In this document: piece by piece, positions 42,901 through 53,487 of the stretch | Numbering within the stretch: position 1 is the first letter of the stretch | Layout of the letters: each line of letters starts with the position of its first letter | DNA from: Roridomyces roridus | Taxonomy: Eukaryota > Basidiomycota > Agaricomycetes > Agaricales > Mycenaceae | DNA length: 64,000 nt | Assembly: GCA_029378245.1 (NCBI GenBank) | Contig: JARKIF010000053.1 | Location: 247,657-311,656 of the forward strand | Reading direction: 5' to 3' | Made by a program: the position numbers and the translations under genes | Notes under the pieces: generated by a model | What the model was told of the DNA's origin: nothing | The model's input: only the letters and a program-made list of their open reading frames with translations | Database searches by the model: none

Positions 42901-45900
42901 CATGGTATTGGTGGTATTCAATCACCCTACACAGCAGCTCTGCCGTGGCCGCCGACATCATTCATCAACAGATCAAAGTCTCCCAGGTTACGTGCCGGCT
43001 CGGCAAGTGGGAGAAAAAAAGAGGCACCGAGATGTAGATCTACACCTGGTGATTTTTTCTCGTTCACTGACCTTTTTGTTGCAAGGAGATCAAAGGAGGG
43101 GAAAGGGCATCAGAAAAGAAAGAAAGAAAAAAAAGGCCGGCTGTCTCAAGGCTGTCTTCGAAGATCGACGAAGATTGATGAAGATCTTTGATCGACAAGC
43201 CAGTTTTCAGTGAAGTAGATTCACGGATGCCCTGTTTCGACAAAAATGCTACCACGCAGAAAAGGGCCCCATTTTTGTCCACCCCGGACAGTCAAATGGA
43301 AGTCACTCGCGAAATCGATGGAATCCAGCAAGTTGCAAAGTCCAAGTTATATGTATAGTGTGAGAAATTCACGGCAGCTAGTCGGCTTCCGTAGATGACT
43401 TGAAGATGACCCAAGTGTCGAGCTCTAACCTAGACCGGTCCGTATCGTCCTTGTAACTAGTGAGGAGTCGGATCGCCCATTGAACTTCCCATGTGCCCCA
43501 CTGTTCAGTTCGCATGGCCTGGAGAAGTTTGTTCAACTTGTCCATATCTGGTGGCATCGCCCTGTCTATCGGTTTGTCCTCCGACACAGGGATGTCACCT
43601 AATGCGCTCCAGACGGCTTCATAGTGGAGTTCGCGAAATGCGGCTCCCAAACTATTGTGATCCCGCAGAAGAAGCGGAGCAATCGGGTCCTCTGTGAAAG
43701 ACTCCTCAAGGGCCAGTCTATAAATCAGAAAATGATAATACACATACCATTGTTGCAGACGGATAGAACGACAAGGAAGATCGCGGCCGCTCTCCGTGAA
43801 TCTTGGGTGAGTTCAGGGTCCTGAATGTGCCGAGTGATGCTATGGTAAAATGTCTTGACATCACTGTGTATGCTTCTCGCCATGTGGGTTGCCAAAGGAA
43901 GGACAATCTGCAACCCGAGTCGATTCTCCTCCAAATCCCAATGACTGGGACTGTCCGACAAAGTCCTCATCACTCGGGAAACGTTATCGGAAGCGCCGCA
44001 ACGGGAAGAATACACCTGGGCCAGAACTGCAGAACATGTATGAGTGGAAGAGAAACTGCACAGGAGGCATTGAGCAAAGGACCTGGTTTGGCTTCAATAA
44101 TATATGATAGCAGATCAATCCTGGAGTTAAAGACGCGTTGCCCCAAGTAATACTGGAATAATTCACCCATGAGTCCAGCTTCGAAAACTGCATCGGTGCA
44201 GTGGTCGTCTGCACAATATCAATATCAGTACTGACAGTATCTGGTCTTTCAGCTGGGACACGGATTTACCACCAAACATCGTCTTTATGAAGTCAATTTC
44301 GTCGTGTGGGTTCCAGCTGATTCGAACATCCACAAGAATGTTCACAAGTTTCCGAATAAAACCCCGCCGCTCGCTGATGCAAGAGGCGAATGAAGGCATG
44401 CGTTCAAGAAGACTGGTGCAAAGCCGGAGCTCCCTTGGTTCGTAAGCTTCGTTGGTCCCTGTATTGAAATCGATTAACAGGTCCATTCTCCCGATCAAGA
44501 ATTGTAATATGGCCTTGTTGGCTCTGTGCGTGTCAATAACGACACCAATGACATCGCAAAATCGTACTCATCGCCCGATAGTGCCTGCATGAGAACATAA
44601 ATAACTGCGAAGTCCAAGGTCTCCGCGGTTGAGCCTAATTTCAGGCCGGAAAGCTCGTCTTCGTTTAAGTCGGGTATCCGTCGTAAAACCTCCTCCGTCA
44701 GTCTATCTGGAGGTCCATCGACGCGTGATTTGGAAGCTGAATGCGTTATGAGGATGTACAGAACACGCTGCAAAGCCCGTTTTGTGACTGCTCGGTGGGT
44801 GCCTATTGCGTGCACCGCGGAACGAAACCCGGACACTGTTCGATGATTTTCACAACGGAAAGGGATGGAAAAGTAAAATCCCGCACGATAATCCGTCATC
44901 TTAGAGAGGAGACGCAGCCCAACTTCAATCCTCTGCCAGTCTATCTCGGAACTGCTTTGGGTCGCGTTCAGCGACAGGACTTCGATCAACATTGTTTTGA
45001 AGTGTGGCTCAGCGTAAAGCCTATCTATCCCCACATCTACGGGCCAGGTGGATACATCAACTTCAGAAACGGGTGGCGTGCTTACCAGTATGCGCAAGAA
45101 CATTGAGTCGTTCCAGAAATTCGATGGTGTTCGATCTTTTGCGGACAAGGGCAATTAGGTTGGGGGCGTTCTCGTGGTCCAGTGTATCCAATTCAAATGG
45201 TGTTCCCGCCAACTGTTCCACCAAGGCTAAAGCAGTTACCGCAACCCTCCGGACCGCGGAGGAAGGTGCCCGAGGCTCCGGTCGTTCCTGAACTTGGACC
45301 TTTTGAGTTTTGACCGTCATGGTGTCCGCATCTTGCAGAGTTTCAGATACCGCTTGCAACACCTTGTGTATTTGCCCCAGGTCGACAAGCTTCCAAGTAT
45401 CGGGAAGATGGGCCCCACTGTTAGAGCTCGGATAGTTCAGAAGCCCCACGGATACGTGCAACCTTTGGTGGTCGTGAATTTTACGGGGGAGTCCACTATG
45501 AGGAGAGCTTGGCACGGCATCAGTTAGCTGTACACCTTTGAGTAAAATATTGCGCACCGCTTGTTTTGAGGAACTGGACGAGGTTCCGCGCCGTCAGGAG
45601 GGTCAATGGGAGATACGGAAGGATCTGTCCAAGAAACCAACGGAAGATATTCAATAATGTTGTACAGGAACGTCATCGATTTCGACGGCGGAAGACCTGT
45701 GAGATCTTGCGTGCCGACATTACGTTTAAAAGGGGCCATCTCAAGACCTGCCAGCATGGCTTCGTATGCCATCCAGCGACTGGGAACTGCGCCATTATCG
45801 GAGGTAAAGTTGATCCGCTTGCCGCCCCCGCTACAAACATTCAATCAGTCAATCAATCACAACTCAAACCCAGGGTAAGTAGTAATAATCACACGTCTGA

Positions 45901-45992
45901 ATGACATCCCCTGAACCACACCTCCTTGCACCGGGGCTGGCCGAATTCCCCTCGCTCAAAGAGTGACCGTGGTCCGGTGACATACTCTGGCA

Positions 45993-46983
45993 CAGGGGAT
46001 GCGTGGTTGAGCGTAGGGCTGGGCACCGTAACCGTATTACACGGAATACGGCTCCGTAATACGGAGACGGTGCCGTGCCGTGGCCCCTGGTGGTGTGGTT
46101 TACACGGCCCGTGCTCAACACGGCCGTGTGCCGTATTTCCCGTATAAATCCGGCCGTTACGGCCGTAATACGGGACTCCTCGGCAATCTGTCCTGAACAC
46201 TGTCAGCGCGGTAGATGTGTGTCGGAATTGTCTCACTGAGTGATGTAGGAGAGTGTACAAGTGCGGAGATAGCATCCCCTTTGGGTGGGCGGGCTTGCTC
46301 GGGCTGCGGCGGGTGTCGTTGATGTTTACGGCAGCCGCCATCAACACATCAACGCGCCATCAGCTTCCGAAGTCGACGGCGGCAAATGTTCCGAGCCCCA
46401 GGAAGGGTGGTTATGAATGGAAGGAGTCAATTGGACCGTAGGATATGTTGAAACTTGTGTTCAATACTCTTAATCAGGCAGTAACTCAGAGAAATCACTC
46501 ACCATCAATTTACGGCCGTGTCACGGAAATACGGCCGTATACGGCACCGTCCCTTACCGTCAGCAATGTCGACTGCAATTTTACGGACCGTGATCACACG
46601 GCCGTCTACTAAAATGGTCGTAATTTTTACGGCCGTGTCCGTTACGGTACGGTGCCCAGCCCTAGTTGAGCGGGTGTGCCACCATCCTAACCAAAATGGT
46701 CATTTGGTTGCCCGACGGCGAAAAGCCCGGAGGTCGCAGGTTCAAGTCCTGGCAAGAACCGTAGGCGGTTTAGTGGGTATTCTTCCGGTTGAAATCCCGG
46801 TTGCCGAGTCCCACAGTACACGTGACTTGTTCAGTCACGTGTCTGCGTAAATGCATTCCGACCTGGAGTCTACAAGGCAGCTTCTACTTCCTAGAATGCC
46901 GTAAGTGGGTGTCACGCGGGAATGCTTCTGCAGACCTGAGGGCACTGCTAACACGTCATAACAAAGACGTGGGCAAACACTCC

Positions 46984-47019
<36 letters not shown>
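45993..47019 (+). mobile_element. tRNA-derived SINE with 35-nt poly(A), interrupted
   Basis: About 368 bp without the inner MITE. Begins CAGGGGATGCGTGGTTGAG (A-box-like GTGGTTGAGCGGG, cut by the MITE) and has a B-box GGTTCAAGTCC at 46739-46749. The body contains an ACACGTGAC/GTCACGTGT hairpin and the tail is A35 (46985-47019). Flanking direct repeats GACATACTCTGGCA at 45979-45992 and 47020-47033 are a 14-bp target duplication of the LINE-mediated type. It lies in a coding exon of the DUF2235 gene. Confidence 0.9.
46014..46664. mobile_element. hAT-like MITE, 651 bp (TAGGGCTGGGCACCG ends)
   Basis: Perfect 17-bp terminal inverted repeats TAGGGCTGGGCACCGTA, 8-bp target duplication GTTGAGCG (46006-46013 and 46665-46672). 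Subterminal zones are packed with ACGGCCGT/TACGGCCGT and GGAATACGG-type motifs; the centre (about 46200-46500) is unrelated unique sequence. Non-coding. Inserted inside the A-box region of the SINE. Confidence 0.92.
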
Positions 47020-47021
<2 letters not shown>

Positions 47022-48193
47022 CATACTCTGGCAGAAACTTGACACGTCTCTCGTCCAGGGCGAGAGCATGACGAAGAAAGCAGATATTGTCCGCGCCTAG
47101 GGCACCGGGATAACACTTAGCGCGAAACAATCCCACTGACGAGACGGTATCCCTGTTCAGCGTCAGAGCGGAACATGATGGGTGCACGAGTCTCACCATA
47201 CGCCAACAAAATGAATAGTAACATCGTGGGAGAAAGATCTTTTGAATTCCCTGGCGGTGGTTGACACTGGGAGATTATTTGGGTTGTTGAGGCCGACTTG
47301 TGTAGTTCCATCTCTAATGGACCGATCACTCGATTATAACGCGCAGTGAGGAAGGTGCGGCTTACGGAAGGATCTGCTGCTAGACAGAGGACTCCTCATC
47401 CAGGTAAATCTCGAAAGCACTGGGTCCATTTGCGGGTTTAGTAGCCAACTATATGCATGCTAACTCACAAGGGAATCTGCTCCCTATTTCCCGTGCGAAG
47501 CAACCCCACCTAGCTCGCGCCACATCAAAATGTGCAAAATGGAACGGTTCGATATTTGCCTTCGTAATCATCGCCGCCAACACTCTGACCTGATAAGCTC
47601 CACGAGAGTAGCCTGAAACACAAATATCAGTTGCGCTGCAGGACACCCCAGGACTAAATACCAAGTAGAAATATTTGGTCCCCCGGTTTATAGTTCTCCG
47701 AGAGCCAGTGATAACCTGCGAGAATGTTGGACTTGAAGTTCCTGCGGAAACGATGAGCATAGCGAAATGACAGTCAAGGGAAATTGGCACCAAGCGGTAG
47801 CGGACGCCCAGGTATGTTTGAGAAACGCTGAGACCGTGTTCATCAGACCAGTTTTCTTTGTATAGGTGCCGATTCCACTGGTATAATATGATGGTTGATC
47901 TTCGGTCTTCATTACCCGCGAACAGAACTCGACAACATGGCTACTCTGTGGTGGTGGATTTGAGCGGTGCATCTCGAGGAGAACTATTCACTCACCTGAG
48001 CACCGAATTTATTTGCCGTCCCGTCCAAAGCAATGATCAATCGCCGACCCGAGGGCGGAGGCCGGGCAGATTCCGTACAGTGGCAACACTGGGTATGGGT
48101 AACGTCCGGCCGTTTCTGGAGTCTCTCGACGGTGTCTTCGAGAGCTCTCAGGCGTGACTCCACGGGGTCGACTGCAGGCGGTGGGGAAGCCAT

Positions 48194-49068
48194 GCGAATG
48201 ATTGAAACATTATCGTTGGATGTCTTGTATATGTACCAAATCGCGCACTTAATTTGACAGTAATCACACTTAATTTGGCAGTAATTTGGAAATATTAATG
48301 ACAGGAACGCACAAGTCGGCACGCCACAGCATGAACGTTCAGGAGACAGGAGGAGCGGAATCGCAGATTGGGATGCCGGTGGAACGTTGTACATGCGCTG
48401 CAAGCAGCAGGTAAAGCCGGCATTCAATCAAGTTATCAGCAACGCGAGGCCGCAGGGAGGACTCCGGCGGGGGTGGATGCAAAGCGTGGATTAACATGTG
48501 TTCCAAGTTCCAACAATATAGTATCATCGACCCTAGCGGCTTGCTAGCGGCTGGAATGGATGGTGGACAAGCCCTCATTCGGTCGGGCACAGGCTCAACA
48601 GTGCGAAATCGTGGTAAGTGCAGTCTGCAGTCAGTGGGAAATGTCCGTGTCCCACGTGAGTTGACCAAACTGGCCAGACAGAGCTGAAGCGGAGTAGACG
48701 CGGCGGAGCTGAATGAACTCATCGTATTGTGGCATAAACTGCAGCGGTACCCTGCGCAAAGCGTGTGGGATGCTGGGCAGTGACCGGGAGAAGTTGCGGG
48801 TGTAGTACGGCAGCAAGTCGAGACAATTGTCCGGCTGTTGACAGGGTGCGGGGAGAGGTAGTGCAGATTTTCAGATGGCCGCCATGTGCACTCGAAAGTT
48901 GCGAGGTTAGACGGCGGACGACAGCGTCGAGCGAAAATCTTCTACTTGTACTTCTTCATCTTCGGCACCGCATCCTTCTCCCGAAAGACAGGAGCCTCCA
49001 AGCCTTGAGGCGTCGGCGATGGCGTGGGAAGCGGTCCGTCCCACTACCCTCCCTCCCTCCCTCCCTCC
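48194..49068. other. Region without a convincing gene
   Basis: Upstream of the DUF2235 start. An ATG-started 127-codon frame on the minus strand (48339-48722) has no recognisable domain. A (CCCT)n tract (49047-49068) abuts the next MITE. Confidence 0.4.
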
Positions 49069-49821
49069 TAGAGCTGCGGACCCGAACCGTACGTGACGGC
49101 TTGACGGCCGCCCGTCGACGGCATCCCGAACCGACCCGTCAGGCTCCTGAAACAGAATCTGACGGTACCGTCGTTGACGGGCCGTATACCGTCGTGACCC
49201 CGTCAAAAATCGGCCGTCACGGCCGTCGACGGGTGGCAGTCCGGAGGTAATAAATCAGGACTAGATTGGCATCTCCTTGGCACCTGCCCTCTTCGGCGAT
49301 CGTCGGCCATGACATCCAAAATCATCCTAGGTGGGAGTCAACCTATATTGTACACTGTGATGACTGATTGCGCACTCGCTGTTTGATTTCAGCTTGCATT
49401 GAGGCCGGATAGCACTTGGGAATGTTTTCATGTGGTAAATAACCTGTAAATTGGGAATGTTTCCAAGTGCGTTCTTGAGTCGGAGGCCTCCCGATTTGGA
49501 AAGACTGATTGCCGATGATCAGTCGCCCTCGGACTTGCAGTCAACAGCCGTTCCTCATAATACAAATACTACTGAACCCTTGCAGATTTGCAGGGAATAC
49601 TTCTGGTATGTTGAAAGTCCAACTGTGTTGTGATCCACCTCGAAATGATGACACGTGACTGAGTCAGCCGAACCGTCTACCGTGACGGCCGTTTTTGATG
49701 CCGAACCGACCCGTCAGAGATCTTCGACCCAGGTTGACGGGACGGGTACGGGTCGGCTGCCAGCCGTTTCGTGCCGTCAATTTGACGGCCGTCACCGTTA
49801 CGGTTCGGGTCCGCAGCCCTA
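49069..49821. mobile_element. hAT-like MITE, 753 bp (TAG[A/G]GCTGCGGACCC ends)
   Basis: Terminal inverted repeats of 23 bp with one mismatch (TAGAGCTGCGGACCCGAACC on the left; TAGGGCTGCGGACCCGAACC, inverted, on the right). 8-bp target duplication CTCCCTCC at 49061-49068 and 49822-49829, weakened because the target is a CCCT repeat. Subterminal arrays of GACGGCCGTC/TTGACGG motifs occur at both ends. The ends resemble those of the 46014 element, marking one family. Non-coding. Confidence 0.85.
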
Positions 49822-49849
49822 CTCCCTCCCTCCTTCACAGACGCTAGCA

Positions 49850-51300
49850 CCTGCTCCACCTCAAAACATCTCCACATGCGAATCCAAGATACAAAGACAA
49901 AGCCACACCGTTCCCGTGCCCATACTGTCAGCGCGCGTCGGCCTCGGGTACATCAAGCATGCATGCGGGAGGCAGAGGGCGGGGGTGGAGGTTGGAGGTT
50001 GGGGCGCGCGGTGGTATCGCCCATGAACGCTGTCCATAATGGGAACGCAGCAACCAGATAGAGACACTCTTCCTGCCCGTGCCCTTCCCCCGCATTAAGC
50101 TCCATCGTCGGGTCAAGGCTCATGACGCAACTGGAGAAGGGTCCGACGAGTACTTCCTGGAAGGCGACGTGGGCGCCGTTCTTAACCATCTGCATGCCCG
50201 TGTAGATCGGGCGATTGACCTGTAGAGGCAGCAAGATTAGCTTGATTGAGGACGTCGGAGGATGACATGACTTACTTACCCTTTGCAAAGTATACTTTGC
50301 CTCGTACACGCTTCAATCTTGGTCATCTTCTTCACGGCCTTGATACGACGCACTCTCGACCCTCTCCCCCCACATCGCGCGACTTGGCCTTGGACTTTCC
50401 CTTCTTCTTTTGCAGCGGCGGCGACGACGCCTCTACCAGCATTTTATCTCCCGCATCTCCCTCGTTCATGTCCGCCTGCAACATCATAGCATTCACCCTT
50501 GCGACGGGCGCTTCTGGCGCGAGCATCTTGTCTGCAAGTCACCTTGCGGTTGCTCGCAACGCGCAGCGCTGGCGGGGACAGTCCTGTAGGATCTCGAGGG
50601 TTGTGTAAGGGGGGCGGCGAGGGTAGTCTGTAGGAGACGCCATTACACGTGGAGACAATCGATGGAATGGCGGGGTGTAGGAGGTGAAGGGATGTGAAGG
50701 AGTGCATGACAAGGACGGAGTGTCAGGGGACAGGAGTCACGGAGGACGGAACGGAGAAGGAGAGCGGAGATAGACGGGAGAAGAAACAATCCACATAAGT
50801 ACTTGTCGACTGCATCCATTGTCCTCGCCCATCCCGCCCGCAGAGTCCAACGGGAGCTGCAAGCTATGAAACGGAAAGTGCTGGATGGCCACCGTATAGC
50901 TGGAACCCGTCTCCTCCTCCCCACCCCCCAAAGCAAGCTCCAGCCAAACCCGCGGTAATAGGCGCCTTGAGAGACGACCCACGCGCGTTCCTCCCTCACG
51001 CATTCGGTCAGAAGCTGGAAGAACTCCTCTGCGCGTCTTCACTGCTAGCAGTTCGTGCGTTGCCAAGAGGGCTGCACCAAGAGGGCTGCAGCATTCACAC
51101 TGGCATTCGGTTTGTGACTTTGAGCAGCTCCAAACGCACCCGCACCGTCCGTGGAGGCGTCTGGGGTGCAGACCACCTTGACGAGGGCGATACCACTCGA
51201 GATCGAGGAGAACGTCAATGACGGGAGTGGTGGCTTCGAGGGCCTCGGCGCGGGTGTGTATTGCGAAGAGATAGGGTGGCAGTAACTCGACAAAGAAGCG
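49850..51300 (-). other. Coding-like fragments, unassigned
   Basis: Minus-strand pieces look protein-like: MASPTDYPRRPPYTTLEILQ from ATG 50643, a Lys-rich KKKGKSKAKSRDVGGEG, and EAKYTLQRVNRPIYTGMQM after a good GT-AG intron (about 50222-50281), followed by VGPFSSCVMSLDPTMELNA. Upstream, EEFFQLLTECVREERAWVV lies near 51020. The pieces are in different frames with a TGA between two of them, and no family is recognised. Probably a hypothetical or decaying gene next to a MITE and the palindrome. Confidence 0.25.
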
Positions 51301-51377
51301 AGAGCCTGGGTGACGTGGTTAGTCGTACAGTACGAGGAGGGGTGTGATGACGCGTCCGTCTGAGAAATGGGTCCCAG

Positions 51378-51789
51378 GAGTTTGTCGCTGGCAAGGTTGA
51401 GGGTGCGAGTATTGGGTTTCAGGAATTGTCTTTGGATGTGCTTATGGTGAGTTGAGATCTGGAAATTTCGTACTGGGGCAACGCTGACTTGATTTTTCTA
51501 GGACGAGTCGTTACCGACACATTCTACAGGTTTGTGGAATTCTTCTATGTTTGCTGATATCTGAATTACTGTACAGCGGTGATCGCGCTGCAAAATATCT
51601 TTGCGGTACGTCTCGTTCGTTCGCTCGTTCTTTGAATACTGACTTGAGATCTCAACAGATTATCGACGACATTCGCGTCATTGTGCGTGATCTGTGTGGA
51701 GAGACTACGTTCCGTGGGTTTGATGCGCTTCAACACGAGTTTTTGGGGAGGGAGGAGGCTGCGTTGGGGACTTTTGCGAGGCAGTAGTT
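51378..51789 (+). pseudogene. Inverted copy of the 3' end of the transporter gene
   Basis: This stretch of the left palindrome arm repeats, in the opposite direction, the last exons of the gene at 53078-57405, including IIDDIRVIVRDLCGETTF and the terminal GTFARQ with its stop. It has no start codon, promoter or upstream exons, so it is a dead fragment. Its sequence matches the parent without indels. Confidence 0.9.
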
Positions 51790-51857
51790 ATAGGATGATT
51801 CTGGTTATACTACATATGTACCTTGATCGTTTTTGTGGCGAGTAATCTAATTTTGTC

Positions 51858-52051
51858 TGGAAAAAAAAAGGATCGGACAGAGAGGTTCAATGACCCAGCC
51901 TCGAGTCGAACGAGGGTATCCTGCATGATGACAACTTCCAAGTCCTTCGCTCACAGGTTTCCAGGCACGGCCCACGCCGCTTCTGGGTCGTTTATTTCTC
52001 TTTCAACTTCGGACTATAGCGTAGTCTCTGCCAGCCGGTTCAGGTGATTTA
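51858..52051 (-). repeat. Family 2 SINE-like unit in left arm
   Basis: Exact inverse of the unit at 52814-53007. Confidence 0.65.
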
Positions 52052-52600
52052 CAGTAAAAGCCGGAGTGACTTCGGCCAGATTCTCATTGCTTCAAGTACT
52101 TGAGATAGCCTCATTCATGTATTCAGACTCTAGATTGTGGGACGACGATAACTCACCTGTAAAGCCGAATTCATAAAGCAATGCATCCGCGACGTATTCA
52201 CGGGCCCCGGGGACAGAGCGTCCTCCCCCCCCCCAGCGCGGGTTTTTGAGACTTTCGGCTTTCCACATCAGATGCGCACCTCGGATCAGTGATGCCGACA
52301 TGCCGACAGTTCTAATGTAGGAAGCCGTTACATCTCCGAAGTTCCGATCATCGGGTGCACTGATTGAGGAGTCGCTGTGGAACGGGCCCCGGCGGGGGGG
52401 TTCATAAAGCACGATTCCCAAACAAGTTAGGAATCGTAAAGCCGGTGCAGCAGTCCCGAGCCCGACCCGTCACTTGTTGGATCATGATATCAATCTGCCA
52501 ACATCTTCTGCTCCCGACCACCATCTGCTCTGCACTCGACTGCCTTGTCACCCGTAAAGCGTCTCATGTACCCCCACGCAGACCACAAGTCTCTACTGAG

Positions 52601-53487
52601 GGAAAGCCGAAAGTCTCAAAAACCCGCGCTGGGGGGGGGGAGGACGCTCTGTCCCCGGGGCCCGTGAATACGTCGCGGATGCATTGCTTTATGAATTCGG
52701 CTTTACAGGTGAGTTATCGTCGTCCCACAATCTAGAGTCTGAATACATGAATGAGGCTATCTCAAGTACTTGAAGCAATGAGAATCTGGCCGAAGTCACT
52801 CCGGCTTTTACTGTAAATCACCTGAACCGGCTGGCAGAGACTACGCTATAGTCCGAAGTTGAAAGAGAAATAAACGACCCAGAAGCGGCGTGGGCCGTGC
52901 CTGGAAACCTGTGAGCGAAGGACTTGGAAGTTGTCATCATGCAGGATACCCTCGTTCGACTCGAGGCTGGGTCATTGAACCTCTCTGTCCGATCCTTTTT
53001 TTTTCCAGACAAAATTAGATTACTCGCCACAAAAACGATCAAGGTACATATGTAGTATAACCAGAATCATCCTATAACTACTGCCTCGCAAAAGTCCCCA
53101 ACGCAGCCTCCTCCCTCCCCAAAAACTCGTGTTGAAGCGCATCAAACCCACGGAACGTAGTCTCTCCACACAGATCACGCACAATGACGCGAATGTCGTC
53201 GATAATCTGTTGAGATCTCAAGTCAGTATTCAAAGAACGAGCGAACGAACGAGACGTACCGCAAAGATATTTTGCAGCGCGATCACCGCTGTACAGTAAT
53301 TCAGATATCAGCAAACATAGAAGAATTCCACAAACCTGTAGAATGTGTCGGTAACGACTCGTCCTAGAAAAATCAAGTCAGCGTTGCCCCAGTACGAAAT
53401 TTCCAGATCTCAACTCACCATAAGCACATCCAAAGACAATTCCTGAAACCCAATACTCGCACCCTCAACCTTGCCAGCGACAAACTC
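52601..53487 (-). repeat. Right arm of 887-bp inverted repeat
   Basis: Contains the 3' end of the transporter gene (53078-53487), its 3' flank and a SINE-like unit. This arm is the original, because the gene continues from it. Confidence 0.92.
52814..53007 (+). repeat. Family 2 SINE-like unit in right arm
   Basis: About 190 bp: AATCACCTGAACCGG and GGCAGAGACTACGCTATAG, then ACGACCCAGAAGCGG, GTGAGCGAAGGACTTGG (A-box-like) and a T-arm/B-box CCTCGTTCGACTCGAGG (52950-52966), ending in a T9 run (52996-53004) that would serve as a pol III terminator. Most complete copy of the family in this window. Confidence 0.65.

Larger units (their letters stand above)
43378..48193 (-). pseudogene. DUF2235 domain protein gene, split by nested transposons
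   Basis: Alpha/beta-hydrolase-like DUF2235 protein with a long helical C-terminal extension; fungal role unknown. The N-terminus starts MASPPPAVDPVES with a short coiled coil and RRLIIALDGTANKFG. Then YYTSGIGTYTKK, NILAGYHWLSENYKPGDQ, the nucleophile-elbow-like GYSRGAYQVR, VGLLRTGNREQIP (after a GC-AG intron, 47510-47559), HFVGVWDTVSSVG and RHALALDERRVKFLPEYV follow. At this point coding stops at 47020: a SINE carrying a MITE fills 45993-47019. The same exon resumes at 45992 with PEYVTGPRSLFERGE and continues through GCHSDVGGGKR. The repeated PEYV is the SINE's 14-bp target duplication. Downstream exons (to 43378) encode ARM-like helices and end KSSTEAD. Apart from the insertion I see no inactivating change, so the disruption is young. 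The insert reads antisense to the gene. Confidence 0.85.
51378..52264 (+). repeat. Left arm of 887-bp inverted repeat
   Basis: Mirror of 52601-53487 about the point 52432.5. The open frames in the two arms have identical translations and exactly mirrored coordinates, so there are no indels. Similarity starts at GAGTTTGTCGCTGGCAAGG and ends at TTCGGCTTTCC. The 336-bp spacer (52265-52600) is unique and shows no gene. Confidence 0.92.

Noticed and set aside
46985..47019. Poly(A) run as a sequencing or assembly artefact
   Set aside because: It ends exactly at a 14-bp direct repeat matching the other side of the insert and follows a B-box-bearing body, which is what a SINE tail should look like.
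49069..49821. CRISPR-like or tandem-repeat array (repeated GACGGCCGTC)
   Set aside because: The motif is irregularly spaced, confined to two inverted ends and bounded by inverted repeats with a target duplication, so it is a transposon end structure.
50447..50527. Continuous exon through the Lys-rich segment into the downstream frame
   Set aside because: A TGA and a frame change lie between the Lys-rich segment and the EAKYTLQR exon, and no splice pair removes both cleanly.
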